Origin: Nannocystis sp. RBIL2 | GTDB lineage: Bacteria > Myxococcota_A > Polyangia > Nannocystales > Nannocystaceae | Assembly: GCF_026626745.1 (NCBI RefSeq) | Contig: NZ_JAPNJW010000001.1 | Coordinates: forward strand, 2,014,001 to 2,078,000 | Length of the DNA: 64,000 nt | Reading direction: 5' to 3' | Part shown: positions 11,043 through 20,189 of the stretch, piece after piece | How positions within the stretch are numbered: the stretch's first letter is position 1 | Layout: the number at the start of each line of letters is the position of its first letter | Position numbers and translations under genes: made by a program | The notes under the pieces: generated by a model | Databases searched by the model: none | The model's input: the letters and a program-made list of their open reading frames with translations, nothing else | Told to the model about the DNA's origin: nothing

Positions 11043-11960
11043 TCAATCGCCGCCGACGAGCGCCGGCCCCTGCGCCGCCAGTTCGGCCACCAGCTCGGCC
11101 GACACGCCCGTCCCGCGCAGCTCGAGCCGCCGCAGCCGCGGCAGCCACGGCGCCGCCAGCAGGCGCGCCAGCCCCTCGTCCCCCAGCTCCGGCGCGTGCG
11201 TGATCGCCAGAGACGACAACGGGAGCGCGTGCCCCACCAGCCCGTCGAGCAGCGTCGGCGCCGCGAATCCTCGCAGGCTCAGGTCCCGCAGCCCGGGCAA
11301 GCGCTTGCTCGCCAGCGCCGCGGCGAACGCCGCCTCGTCCAGATCCTCCGCCACGCCGGGCCCGAGCCACAGGTCGAGCCGCTCCAGCGCAGGGAACGGC
11401 GCCGCGATCAGGGCCGCCAGCGGATCGTCGTCCGCCTCGCCCACGTGCATCACCAGCGTGCGCAGCCGCGGGTGCCCGGCCGCGGGCACCAGCTCCCAGC
11501 CCTGCCCTCCGTGCAAGTCGAGCCGCTGCAGCGCCGGCAGCTTCGCCAGGGCAGGGCCGACGCCCTGGCACACCCCGCGCGCCGGCGGCAGCTCGCCCGG
11601 GAACGCGCCGATGTGCAGCCGCTCGAGCCCCGCCAGCCGCCCCGCGTGGCGCTTCATCAGCGGCAGCGGATCGCCCTCCTCGAACGCCACGTCCCACGGG
11701 TCGTACGCGTGCTCGGTCCAGTCGGCGAGGATCAGCGTGCGCAGCCGCGGCGCCGCCGGGTCGCGCAGCAGCGCCGTCAGCAGCCGCAGCCAGGTCGCGC
11801 CCGTGTCGTCGTCGTCGCCTGCGCCGCCGTCGTCGAGCCGCCGCACCACCGACACCGCCCACGCGATCTTCTCCGGCAGCGTCAAGCCGAGCGCGGGGTC
11901 ATAACAATCGACGATCTGGTCGTCGAGCGTTCGCAGCGCCTCGAGCGGCGGACGGGCCAT
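11043..11960 (-). CDS. Leucine-rich-repeat protein
   Basis: 305 residues, no signal peptide. From about residue 75 the protein shows repeated LRR units such as LRTLILADW, LERLHIGAF, LQRLDLHGG, LRTLVMHVG, LERLDLWLG, LRDLSLRGF and LRRLELRGTGVS, each spaced 25-45 residues. The N-terminal 70 residues (RTLDDQIVDCYDPALG) have no known match to me. This kind of long-unit LRR protein is abundant in myxobacteria, often as TIGR02996-linked repeats; a role in protein binding is likely. The ATG at 11960 is preferred over the longer frame, whose extra 47 residues look non-coding. Confidence 0.72.
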   Translation of the reverse strand: MARPPLEALRTLDDQIVDCYDPALGLTLPEKIAWAVSVVRRLDDGGAGDDDDTGATWLRLLTALLRDPAAPRLRTLILADWTEHAYDPWDVAFEEGDPLPLMKRHAGRLAGLERLHIGAFPGELPPARGVCQGVGPALAKLPALQRLDLHGGQGWELVPAAGHPRLRTLVMHVGEADDDPLAALIAAPFPALERLDLWLGPGVAEDLDEAAFAAALASKRLPGLRDLSLRGFAAPTLLDGLVGHALPLSSLAITHAPELGDEGLARLLAAPWLPRLRRLELRGTGVSAELVAELAAQGPALVGGD

Positions 11961-12085
11961 CGCCCGAGCGTACCGCGCCCCGCGACCCCACCGCAACACC
12001 GCGCGCCCGAGCGCCGCGCGGCCTCCCGCGTCCCCACGTTTTGCCCCGCAGAACCCGCTCTGCCGCTGACACTCTTTAAAATTAC

Positions 12086-12101
12086 ATGTCCGAATGGACA
12101 T
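12086..12101 (-). terminator. Palindromic hairpin with T-run
   Basis: ATGTCC-N4-GGACAT, 38 bases past the minus-strand stop at 12139. On the minus strand it continues GTAATTTTAAAG, a T-run. The AT-rich flank CTTTAAAA resembles the one next to the copy at 3436. Confidence 0.6.
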
Positions 12102-12138
12102 CTACGGTCATTACCGCCACCGAGCCCAATGACTGCAC

Positions 12139-12858
12139 TCAGGCCTTCCGGCCCAGCGCCCGCAGCCCGACCCCGACCCCGAGCACCGGCGCCAACAGCA
12201 CTCCCTGGGCCACGCGTCGCGGCAGCGCGGCGAGGTCCTCGGTGCGCTGCAGGACGTCGAGCCAGCCCTGCGCCAGCCGCCGCAGCGGCCCCCGGCTCGC
12301 GCGCATGAACACCTCCAAGAAGACGTCGGAGGCCCAGCGCGCCGACGGCGACGCCTCCGCGTGCGGCAGCGCCTCGAGCCAGGCGCAGTACTCCGGGCGC
12401 AGCGCGCTGAGCCGGGCCCCCTCGCGGATCAGCTCGAGGTAGCGCCGCGACGGCGTGCGCTCGCGCTGCAGCCTGCGTCCGGGGGCTGCGATGAACACCT
12501 CGGCGATCACCTTACGATCGTCATAGGCGATCACCTCGACCTGCTCGCGCACATAGAAGCGATCGCCGCCCTCGCTGCCGACCAGCGCCGCGAACTGGTG
12601 CGCAGTCAGGCGGAGCAGCAGCCCGTGGACCTCGCCGCCGGCTTCGCGGCGAATGCTCGCCATCGCCGGATCGGCGGGCGGCACCCCCGGCATGTCGAAC
12701 ACCAAACGCCAGCCGCACAGCGTCCCGGGCGTGGTGTCCAGCGGCGACAACCCGGCCCTCGTCGCGCGCCTCTGCGGGTGCAGGTTGGAGCCGTAGGCGA
12801 AGTACCAGACATCTCCCGAGGATCGCGATGTCGTGTCGACCACTACCCGCTTCACCAC
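12139..12858 (-). CDS. Gamma-glutamylcyclotransferase-like (AIG2/GGCT) protein
   Basis: 239 residues, GTG start. WYFAYGSNLHPQR near residue 18 is the substrate-binding YGSNL motif of the GGCT fold, and GGEVHGLLLRLT is the usual strand after it. The family cyclises gamma-glutamyl compounds to 5-oxoproline or cleaves gamma-glutamylamines. The C-terminal 60 residues end in a hydrophobic, glycine-rich helix (VLLAPVLGVGVGL) that may touch the membrane and is unusual for the family. It is divergent from the giant kinase gene, with 98 bases between them. Confidence 0.75.
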   Translation of the reverse strand: MVKRVVVDTTSRSSGDVWYFAYGSNLHPQRRATRAGLSPLDTTPGTLCGWRLVFDMPGVPPADPAMASIRREAGGEVHGLLLRLTAHQFAALVGSEGGDRFYVREQVEVIAYDDRKVIAEVFIAAPGRRLQRERTPSRRYLELIREGARLSALRPEYCAWLEALPHAEASPSARWASDVFLEVFMRASRGPLRRLAQGWLDVLQRTEDLAALPRRVAQGVLLAPVLGVGVGLRALGRKA

Positions 12859-12956
12859 CGCCCCGATGCTATCAGCTTTGGCCGCAGCACGGCCTGCGCG
12901 CCCCGGCGCGATTGTGCCCTCGCCGCGCGCTGACCCGCGATCGCGGCGCGTGTATC

Positions 12957-15900
12957 ATGTTTCAGGTGTCGCTCCACGGCTACATCACCGTCGAGGTCCT
13001 CCACGAGGGGATGAAGTCGGAGGTGCGCCGTGCCACGCGGGCCAGCGACGGTCGCCTCGTCATCCTCAAGGTCCCGCGGGCCGAAGCGGTGACGCACCAG
13101 CGGCTCGCCGAGCTGCGCCACGAGTACGACGTCGCCGCGCGGCTCAAGCTGAGCGGCGTCGTCCAGGCGCTCGCGCTCGAGGAGCACGGCCTGCCCTTCC
13201 TCGTGTTCGAGGACTTCGGCGGCCTGTCGCTGACGCAGTGCTTCCCGTCGAAGGTCGGGGTCGGCAGCTTCCTCGCCATCGCCCTCCAGCTGACCGAGAC
13301 GCTGGCGGCGATCCACGAGCAGGGCGTCATCCACAAGGACATCAAGCCGGCCAACATCATCCTCAACCCGCGCACCGGCGAGGTGAAGCTGACCGACTTC
13401 GCCATCGCCTCCGCGCTCGCCACCGAGTCCGTCGCGCTCGCGGCCCCCGAGCGCCTGGTCGGCACGCTCGCATACATGGCGCCCGAGCAGACCGGCCGGG
13501 TCGGCCGCGGCATCGACCAGCGCGCCGACCTCTACGCTCTCGGCGTCACCTTCTTCGAGCTGCTCACCGGCCGGCGCCCGTTCGCCCAGAGCGACGCGAT
13601 GGAGCTCGTCCACGCCCACCTCGCCCGCACCCCGCCCGATCCTGCGACCCTCGAGCCGAGCATCGGCCGCGAGCTGTCCGCCATCGTCCTCAAGCTGATG
13701 GCCAAGAACGTCGACGAGCGCTACCGCAGCGCCCACGCCCTGCGGGCCGACCTCGAGTACCTGCGCGCGACCCTCGGCGGCGACACCACCCCCAGCACCG
13801 CGCGCCCGCGTCGCAGCGCCGAGTTCCGCCTGCCGCAGCGCCTCTACGGCCGCGCCGCCGAGCGCACCCGCCTGCTCGCCGCCTTCGAGCACGCCGCCGC
13901 GGGCGAGCGCGCCCTGGCCCTCATCGCCGGCTGGTCGGGCACCGGCAAGTCGGCGCTGGTCCACGAGCTCCACCAGCCGATCGTCGCCCGCCGCGGCAAC
14001 TTCATCGCCGGCAAGTTCGACCAGTACAACCGCCACGTCCCGTTCGCCTCGCTGCTGCAGACCCTGCGCCAGCTGGTCGAGCTGGTCCTCGCCAGCCCGC
14101 TCGGCGAGGTCGAGCGCTGGCGTCGTCGCCTCGCCGACGCTCTCGGCGCGCAGATGGCCGTGCTCGTCGACACCCTCCCCGACCTCGCGCACGTCGTCGG
14201 CGAGCAGCCGCCGCCGCCCCCCGTGTCGGGCACCGAGGCGCAGAACCGCCTGCACCTCGCGGTGCTCCGCTTCATCGGCGTGTTCGCCGACAAGGGCCAC
14301 CCGCTCGTCATCTTCCTCGACGACCTGCAGTGGGCCGACGGCGCGACCCTGCGCCTGCTCGGCGCCTTGCTCGGCGACCACGACCTGCGCCACGTCCTCG
14401 TCATCGGCGCCTATCGCGACCACGAGGTCGACGCCTATCACCCGCTGCGCAAGACCCTCGCCGAGCTCGAGCAGGCCGGCGCCAGCATCGAGCGCATCGA
14501 GCTGGCCCCGCTCGGCCGCGCCGACGTCGCCGCCATCGTCGCCGACGCCCTCGCCGAGACCCCGGCCGCGGTCGCCGACCTGGCCGCCGAGGTCCACCAG
14601 CGCACCGAGGGCAACCCGCTGTTCGTGCGCGAGTTCCTGCGCGTCATCCACGGCGAGGAGCTGATCCGCTTCTCGCCCGAGCTCGGCCGCTGGACCTGGG
14701 ACCTCGCGGCCCTGCGCGCGGCCAGCATCCCCGACGACGTCGCCGACCTGCTGCTCGAGCGGATCCGCCGGCTCGGCCCCGACGTCCGCGCCCTGCTCAC
14801 CTGCGCCGCCTGCATCGGCGCCCAGTTCGACCTCGACACCCTGGCCGCCGCCGCCGGCAAGCCGAGCAGCGACATCGGCCCCGCGCTGTGGGAGGCGATC
14901 GGTCGCGGCCTCGTCGTCCCGATCGACCCCGAGTACCGCCTGCTCCCGTACGGCCACGGCGGCCAGCTGCCCAACGTCCGCCTGCGCTTCCTCCACGACC
15001 GCGTGCGCCAGGCCGCCTACACCCTCGTCGACGCCGACGCGCGGCCGCAGATCCACCTGGCCATCGGCCGCCACCTGCTGGCAACTCTGGCCTCGCGCGA
15101 CCGCTCCGAGCTGCTCGAGGCCGTCTCGCACCTCAACCTCGGCCGCGCCGGCCTCGCTGGCCCCGAGGAGCAGACCGAGCTCGCCGCCCTCGACCTCGAG
15201 GCCGGCCGGCGGGCCAAGGCCGCCACCGCCTACGACGCCGCCGTCGGCTTCCTCCGCGTCGGCGCCGAGCTCCTCGGCCCCGATCATTGGCGCAGCCACG
15301 ACCGACTCGTCCACGCCCTCTACCTCGAGCTCGCCGAGTGCGAGTACCTGTGCGGCGACTTCGCCCGCGCCGAACAGGCCTTCGACGTCCTGCTCACCCA
15401 CGCCGCCTCGCGCCGCGACGCCCTCGCCGCGCGCTCGCTGCGGGTCGTCCTCTACGTCACCATCGGTCGCTCGAGCGACGCCTTGACCATGGGCGTCGAC
15501 GCCCTGCGCCTCGCCGGCCTCGACGTCCCCGACGGCGACGAAGCCCTGCGCGAAGCCGCCGCCCGCGAGCGCGCCGACCTGCAGCGCCGCCTCGCCGGCG
15601 CCCCGATCGCCGCCCTCGCCGATCGCCCGCGCAACACGGGCCCCGAGTTCTGCTCGACGATCAAGCTGATCACCGACCTGCTCGCCCCGGCCCAGCTCAC
15701 CCGGCAGGCGCTGTTCGAGTACCTCTGCCTCAAGCAGATCAACCTCAGCCTCGAGCACGGCCACGCCGACGCCTCGCCGTACGGCTACCTCGTCTACGCC
15801 TTCTACCTCACCACCTCGCGCGGCTCCGTGCGCGAGGCCCACGACTTCGGCGAGGCCGCCCTGGTCGTCAACGAGCGCCTCGGCAACACCGACCAGGTCC

Positions 15901-18137
15901 CGCGGCTCTCGTTCGTGTTCGGCTCGATCCTGCATTACTACCGCCCGCTGCCCGAGGTCCTCGAGTACCTCGAGCGCGCGCGCTACCACGGCCTCGAGAC
16001 CGGCGATTACATCTTCGTCTCCTACGCCTGCTCGCACTCCGCGATCGTCCAGTTCGGCGCCGGCACCCCGCTGCGCTCGGTCGCCGCCCAGACCGACGAG
16101 TACCTGCACCTCATGCAGCGCACCCGCGTCGCCTCCTCGACCGCAGCGCTGCGGGTCGTCCGGCGCCTCGTCGCTTGCTTGCAGGGCGAGACCGCCGGCC
16201 CGACCAGCCTGCAGGGCGACGGCTTCGACGAGGACGCCTTCTTCGCCGCCGCCGAGCAGGGCCGCCTGACCTTCGCCACCCTCTGGTACTGCATCGCCCG
16301 GCTCTACCTGTGCTTCCTGCACGGCGAGCTCGACGCCGCCCGGCGGTGGATGCGGGCCGCCGAGCAGCGCCTCCTCAACTCGTCGTGGTTCCTCACCACC
16401 GAGCTCGCCTTTTATTCGGCGCTCGTCCACGCCGCCCTGCTCCGCCGCGGCGGCGGCGACCTCGATGATTCGCGGCAGCGCCTCGAAGCGCTGCGCGAGC
16501 GCTACGCCGTGTGGGCCGCCTCGTGCCCCGAGAACTTCGCCCACAAGCTCGCGCTCGTCGACGCCGAGCGGGCCGACCTCGCCGGCGACGGCCTCGCCGC
16601 GCTCACCGCTTATGACGCCGCCATCGCCGGCTCGCACCGCGGCGGCAGCATGGCCACCGAGGCCCTCGCCACCGAGCTCGCCGGCGCCTTCCACCTGCGA
16701 GCCGGCCGCGACAGCATGGCGGCAGCCGCCATCGCCGACGCCGAGGCCGTCTACCGCCGCTGGGGCGCCGCCCCGCGGGCCGACGCGCTGCTGGCAGTCC
16801 ACGGCAACCTGCTGCGCAACTACTTGCCGCGGGCCGTCGCGCGCCCGCTGCTCGGCGGCGAGTCGCTCGAGGCCTCGATCGTCACCGCCACCTCCGTCGA
16901 CCCGCGCCTCGACCTCTCGAGCGCGATCAAGGCCGCCGAGACCTTCGCCGTCGAGGTCGACCGCAACGCCCTCCTGCGCAAGTTCATGGCGATCCTCGTC
17001 GAGAACGCCGGCGCCGATCGGGGCGCGCTCGCCCTCGCCAGCAGCGGCGGCCTCGTCGTCGTCGCCAGCTACGCCGCCGAGCACGGGGTCGTCCTCCACG
17101 ACGACCTGCCGATCAGCGAGGCCGACGTCCCCGCCGGCCTCGTGCGCGTGTGCCAGCGCAGCGGCCGGGTCCTCCTCCCCGACGACGTCGACAACAACCC
17201 CAGCCTGCTCGGCGCCTACCTGCTGCGCGTGCGCCCGCTGTCTCTGGCCTGCTTCCCGCTGCTCAGCCGCGGCCAGCGGATCGGCGCGCTCTACCTCGAG
17301 AACCGCGCGATCTGGGGCGCCTTCACCCCGCACCGCCTCGAGATCTTGCGCCTCCTCACCACGCAGCTGGCGATCGCCATCGAGAACGCGCGCATGTTCA
17401 CCGCGCTCGACGAGGCCCGGCGCTCGGCCGAGGAGGCCAGCGTCGCCAAGAGCCGCTTCATGCTCAACATGAGCCACGAGCTGCGGACCCCGCTCAACTG
17501 GATCATCGGCGCCGCCGAGATGCTCGGCGAGGAAGCCGCCGACGACGGCCTCGACGTCATCGCCCGCGACCTCGACAAGATCTCGCGGGCCGGCCGCGGC
17601 CTGCTCGGCATCATCTCCGACGTCCTCGACATCACCCAGCTCGAGTCCGGCCGCCTCGTCCTCGCCGCCGCCAGCTTCCCGATCGCCGACGTCGTCCGCG
17701 AGGTCGTCGAGGCCCACCTGCCCGAGGTCGAGCGCAACCACTCGACCCTGCGCGTCCACGTCGACCCGCCGCAGTTCGACGTCGTCCACGACCGGACCAA
17801 GCTCGCCCAGGTGATCGGCAGCGTCGTGCGCAACGCGGCCCGCTTCACCGAGCGCGGCACCATCGACCTCCGCGTCGTCCGCCGCGGCGATCGCCTCGTC
17901 GTCGAGGTCGCCGACACCGGCATCGGCATGAGCAAGCAGCAGCGCACCAAGATCTTCGACGCCTTCAGCCAGGTCGACGACTCGCCGACCCGCAAGGTCG
18001 GCGGCATGGGCCTCGGCCTCGCCATCTGCCGCAAGCTGTGCGAGCGCATGGGCGGCACGATCTCCGTCGTCAGCGAGCTCGGCACCGGCTCCACCTTCAC
18101 CATCGACCTGCCCCTCGTCGTCGGCCCGACCCGCTGA
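12957..18137 (+). CDS. Trifunctional Ser/Thr kinase - AAA ATPase - GAF - sensor histidine kinase
   Basis: 1726 residues. Order: Ser/Thr kinase about 8-275 (HKDIKPAN with D128, DFA in place of DFG); an AAA-16/ORC-type ATPase from about 305 (Walker A GWSGTGKSA with K330, Walker B VIFLDDLQWAD); a long alpha-helical region to about 1300; GAF about 1340-1490; HisKA with MSHELRTPLN (H about 1506); and HATPase with VVRNAARF, DTGIGM and GMGLGLAIC. There is no receiver domain. Proteins of this plan are common in myxobacteria and cyanobacteria (MalT/AraC-like AAA scaffold joined to kinases). The substitution of HRD by HKD and DFG by DFA may weaken kinase activity. The ATG at 12957 directly precedes the domain. 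Confidence 0.93.
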   Translation: MFQVSLHGYITVEVLHEGMKSEVRRATRASDGRLVILKVPRAEAVTHQRLAELRHEYDVAARLKLSGVVQALALEEHGLPFLVFEDFGGLSLTQCFPSKVGVGSFLAIALQLTETLAAIHEQGVIHKDIKPANIILNPRTGEVKLTDFAIASALATESVALAAPERLVGTLAYMAPEQTGRVGRGIDQRADLYALGVTFFELLTGRRPFAQSDAMELVHAHLARTPPDPATLEPSIGRELSAIVLKLMAKNVDERYRSAHALRADLEYLRATLGGDTTPSTARPRRSAEFRLPQRLYGRAAERTRLLAAFEHAAAGERALALIAGWSGTGKSALVHELHQPIVARRGNFIAGKFDQYNRHVPFASLLQTLRQLVELVLASPLGEVERWRRRLADALGAQMAVLVDTLPDLAHVVGEQPPPPPVSGTEAQNRLHLAVLRFIGVFADKGHPLVIFLDDLQWADGATLRLLGALLGDHDLRHVLVIGAYRDHEVDAYHPLRKTLAELEQAGASIERIELAPLGRADVAAIVADALAETPAAVADLAAEVHQRTEGNPLFVREFLRVIHGEELIRFSPELGRWTWDLAALRAASIPDDVADLLLERIRRLGPDVRALLTCAACIGAQFDLDTLAAAAGKPSSDIGPALWEAIGRGLVVPIDPEYRLLPYGHGGQLPNVRLRFLHDRVRQAAYTLVDADARPQIHLAIGRHLLATLASRDRSELLEAVSHLNLGRAGLAGPEEQTELAALDLEAGRRAKAATAYDAAVGFLRVGAELLGPDHWRSHDRLVHALYLELAECEYLCGDFARAEQAFDVLLTHAASRRDALAARSLRVVLYVTIGRSSDALTMGVDALRLAGLDVPDGDEALREAAARERADLQRRLAGAPIAALADRPRNTGPEFCSTIKLITDLLAPAQLTRQALFEYLCLKQINLSLEHGHADASPYGYLVYAFYLTTSRGSVREAHDFGEAALVVNERLGNTDQVPRLSFVFGSILHYYRPLPEVLEYLERARYHGLETGDYIFVSYACSHSAIVQFGAGTPLRSVAAQTDEYLHLMQRTRVASSTAALRVVRRLVACLQGETAGPTSLQGDGFDEDAFFAAAEQGRLTFATLWYCIARLYLCFLHGELDAARRWMRAAEQRLLNSSWFLTTELAFYSALVHAALLRRGGGDLDDSRQRLEALRERYAVWAASCPENFAHKLALVDAERADLAGDGLAALTAYDAAIAGSHRGGSMATEALATELAGAFHLRAGRDSMAAAAIADAEAVYRRWGAAPRADALLAVHGNLLRNYLPRAVARPLLGGESLEASIVTATSVDPRLDLSSAIKAAETFAVEVDRNALLRKFMAILVENAGADRGALALASSGGLVVVASYAAEHGVVLHDDLPISEADVPAGLVRVCQRSGRVLLPDDVDNNPSLLGAYLLRVRPLSLACFPLLSRGQRIGALYLENRAIWGAFTPHRLEILRLLTTQLAIAIENARMFTALDEARRSAEEASVAKSRFMLNMSHELRTPLNWIIGAAEMLGEEAADDGLDVIARDLDKISRAGRGLLGIISDVLDITQLESGRLVLAAASFPIADVVREVVEAHLPEVERNHSTLRVHVDPPQFDVVHDRTKLAQVIGSVVRNAARFTERGTIDLRVVRRGDRLVVEVADTGIGMSKQQRTKIFDAFSQVDDSPTRKVGGMGLGLAICRKLCERMGGTISVVSELGTGSTFTIDLPLVVGPTR

Positions 18138-18185
18138 GCGCCGCGCCCCCGCCGGCGCGGTTCCGAACCGACGACTCGCACCCGC

Positions 18186-18242
18186 CTGTCCTTACGGCCA
18201 TGTCCAATCAGACCGCCGGCGGGTCACGGCCACGTGACCCGC
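18186..18242 (+). terminator. Degenerate palindrome plus strong stem-loop after the hybrid kinase
   Basis: First a degenerate family copy CTGTCC-N4-GGCCAT (18186-18201), then a perfect 10-base stem GCGGGTCACG (18219-18228) / CGTGACCCGC (18233-18242) with a four-base loop. It sits 49-105 bases past the stop at 18137 and before the VOC gene, so it may terminate the kinase transcript or act as an operator for the VOC gene. No T-run follows. Confidence 0.45.
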
Positions 18243-18364
18243 AGGTGCGGGCGCCGCCTCGTGACCCCTGCGACCCCGGCGTCGTCGTTCGCGGCTACGG
18301 ACGCGCCGGATGGTCGCCTCGCCCCGCCTCCGCGTAGCATCAGGCCTCGCATAGGAGGTTGTGC

Positions 18365-18799
18365 ATGACCGCTGTCTCGCCCAAGGCCACCGGGATCCAC
18401 CACGTCTCGATCACCGTCAATGACTACGAGCGCTCGCGGGCGTTCTACACCAGGTTGTTCGAGCTGCTCGGCGGCCAGGTCGTCATGGACGTCGTCGGCG
18501 CCCCGCACAAGCACGAGGGTTGCCGCATGATGCTGCTCGCCGCCGGTACCTTCATGCTCGGCGTGTGGGAGGCCGCCCCGGAGCACCGCGGCCGGGCCTT
18601 CGATCGCTACAGCGTCGGCCTGCACCACTTCGCCATCGCCCTCGACTCGCGCGCCGCGATCGACGAGGTCCACCGGCGGCTCGTCGAGGCCGGCGTCGAG
18701 ATCCTCGACGCCCCCGCCGAGTACCCCTACGCCCCCGGCTACTACGCCGTCTTCTTCAGCGACCCCGACGGCATCAAGCTCGAGCTCGTGCACATGTAG
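18365..18799 (+). CDS. VOC (glyoxalase/dioxygenase fold) protein
   Basis: 144 residues. TGIHHVSITVNDYERSRAFY opens the first beta-alpha-beta module, and LHHFAIALDSRAAIDEVHRR opens the second. The expected metal ligands are visible: His in GIHHV, His in LHHFA and Glu in the final IKLELVHM strand. The FFSDPDGIKLE ending is typical of this superfamily. The reaction is not predictable. AGGAGG at 18353-18358 is well placed for the ATG at 18365. Its 3' end overlaps the convergent PLP gene by 26 bases. Confidence 0.82.
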   Translation: MTAVSPKATGIHHVSITVNDYERSRAFYTRLFELLGGQVVMDVVGAPHKHEGCRMMLLAAGTFMLGVWEAAPEHRGRAFDRYSVGLHHFAIALDSRAAIDEVHRRLVEAGVEILDAPAEYPYAPGYYAVFFSDPDGIKLELVHM

Positions 18800-19997
18800 C
18801 GAGCCCGAAGGTCCGCCCGAGCTCGTCCAGCCACTCGGCCTCGCTGCGGCTGGCGTCGATCGTCAGCGCCGGGCTCGGCGGCGCCGCCCCGGCGAGCTCG
18901 CGCACCCCGCCGGTCAACATCAGCATCGCCCGCTCACCGGCCGCCAACTGGCCCTCGTCGATCGCCTTGAGCACCCCGACGCCGGTGAGCAGACCTGTCT
19001 TTTCGACCACCTCGTCCGTCCCCGGCAGGCGCGAGAACTCGAAGCCCGCCGCCCGCATCCGCGACAGCAGCGGCTCCTGGTGGCGCGCCAGATCGTCGTC
19101 GGACAGCGCCAGCATCTCCCCGCCGACCTCGCGCAGGAGCGCGGCCAGGCGCGCGTACTCGCGGGCGGGGTCGGTGTTGTAGAGCCCCGGCTCGAGGTAA
19201 CGGTCCGGCTCGGGTCGCACGTGCTCGCGCGCCAGCGCCGGCTCGCCCGCCTGCCACGCGCGCACGATCGGCGCGTTGGCCTCCTGCTGGAACCCGAGGA
19301 AGCGCGGCACCTCGCTGCGGCGCAGCAGGCCGTGGCGGCGCAGCGCCGCGAAGCACTGGTAGATCCCCGCCGGCCCGAAGCCCGCGCACACCGTCTGCGC
19401 CAGGCAGTCGACGCGCCCCAGCTCGGCCGCGCTCTCGAGCACGAACATCGCCCGCACCGCCGACGCCGCCAGTCGCCAGCGGACGTCCGGCACGTGCGCC
19501 AGCCCGAACCGCTCGGCGAACGCGCGCGCGATCCGCTTGACCTCGGGCTCGGGCAGATCGACCGCGATCAGCTGCACCCCGGGACCGAAGTGATCGCCGC
19601 GCTGCTTGTACAGCGTGCGACGCGGCTGAAACAGGAACGCCTCGAGCCCCGCGCGCCCCGCGTATGTCGCCAATGCCGCGCTCAGGTTACCGCCCGACGA
19701 CGCCACCACCCGCTTCACCCCGGCCCGCCGCAGCAGCGCCACGGTCACGCACGCGTCGAGCGCCTTGTACGTGCCGGTGCACATCCGGCTCGACTCGTCG
19801 CAGACGATCACCTCGCGCGCTTCGGTGCCTGCCAGAGCGAAAGTCGTCGCGCCCTCGCCGTGCGAGCAGGCCTCGAGGTCCGCGAGCGCCACATCGAGCG
19901 CCAGGCCCGGCACCGCGAGCACCTTGTGGTAGCGCAGCAGCAGGCTCTGCGACGCCGGAAATCGCCGATCGATCAAGGATCGCCAGTCCTCTGCCAT
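18774..19997 (-). CDS. PLP-dependent enzyme, threonine synthase/TrpB-fold like
   Basis: 407 residues. CTGTYKALDA contains the likely PLP lysine K78, followed by VVASSGGNLSAALA, the phosphate-binding S-S/G-G-N loop of fold type II enzymes. TVCAGFGPAGIYQ is a further glycine-rich cofactor loop, and LMLTGG near the end is the third conserved segment. It is closest in style to threonine synthase or diaminopropionate/cysteate-synthase-like proteins, but no substrate can be named. The ATG at 19997 is chosen over the longer frame, which adds 21 basic residues. It is divergent from the dehydrogenase gene at 20190, suggesting a shared control region with the biosynthetic locus. Confidence 0.78.
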   Translation of the reverse strand: MAEDWRSLIDRRFPASQSLLLRYHKVLAVPGLALDVALADLEACSHGEGATTFALAGTEAREVIVCDESSRMCTGTYKALDACVTVALLRRAGVKRVVASSGGNLSAALATYAGRAGLEAFLFQPRRTLYKQRGDHFGPGVQLIAVDLPEPEVKRIARAFAERFGLAHVPDVRWRLAASAVRAMFVLESAAELGRVDCLAQTVCAGFGPAGIYQCFAALRRHGLLRRSEVPRFLGFQQEANAPIVRAWQAGEPALAREHVRPEPDRYLEPGLYNTDPAREYARLAALLREVGGEMLALSDDDLARHQEPLLSRMRAAGFEFSRLPGTDEVVEKTGLLTGVGVLKAIDEGQLAAGERAMLMLTGGVRELAGAAPPSPALTIDASRSEAEWLDELGRTFGLATCARARA

Positions 19998-20189
19998 CCC
20001 CGCACCCACCGCCGCCTCGATCCTCCGCGTCGCCGGACGCGCTGTCAAACACCGACGCACGAGCGAGATCGCGACAGCGACATCGGCGCGCGAGGAGTCC
20101 TCTCAGGTCGCGGAGGATGATGCGAGCGACTGCCTCGCGCATGGCCACGCGTCGCTCGCTCCGCTACGCTGTGAACAGCGGCTGGTGGA

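Noticed and set aside
12852..17789. A 1645-residue open frame on the minus strand
   Set aside because: It is the antisense of the hybrid kinase; the translation is Glu/Gly/Ala/Arg-rich noise as expected from GC-rich third positions, while the plus strand has all domain motifs.
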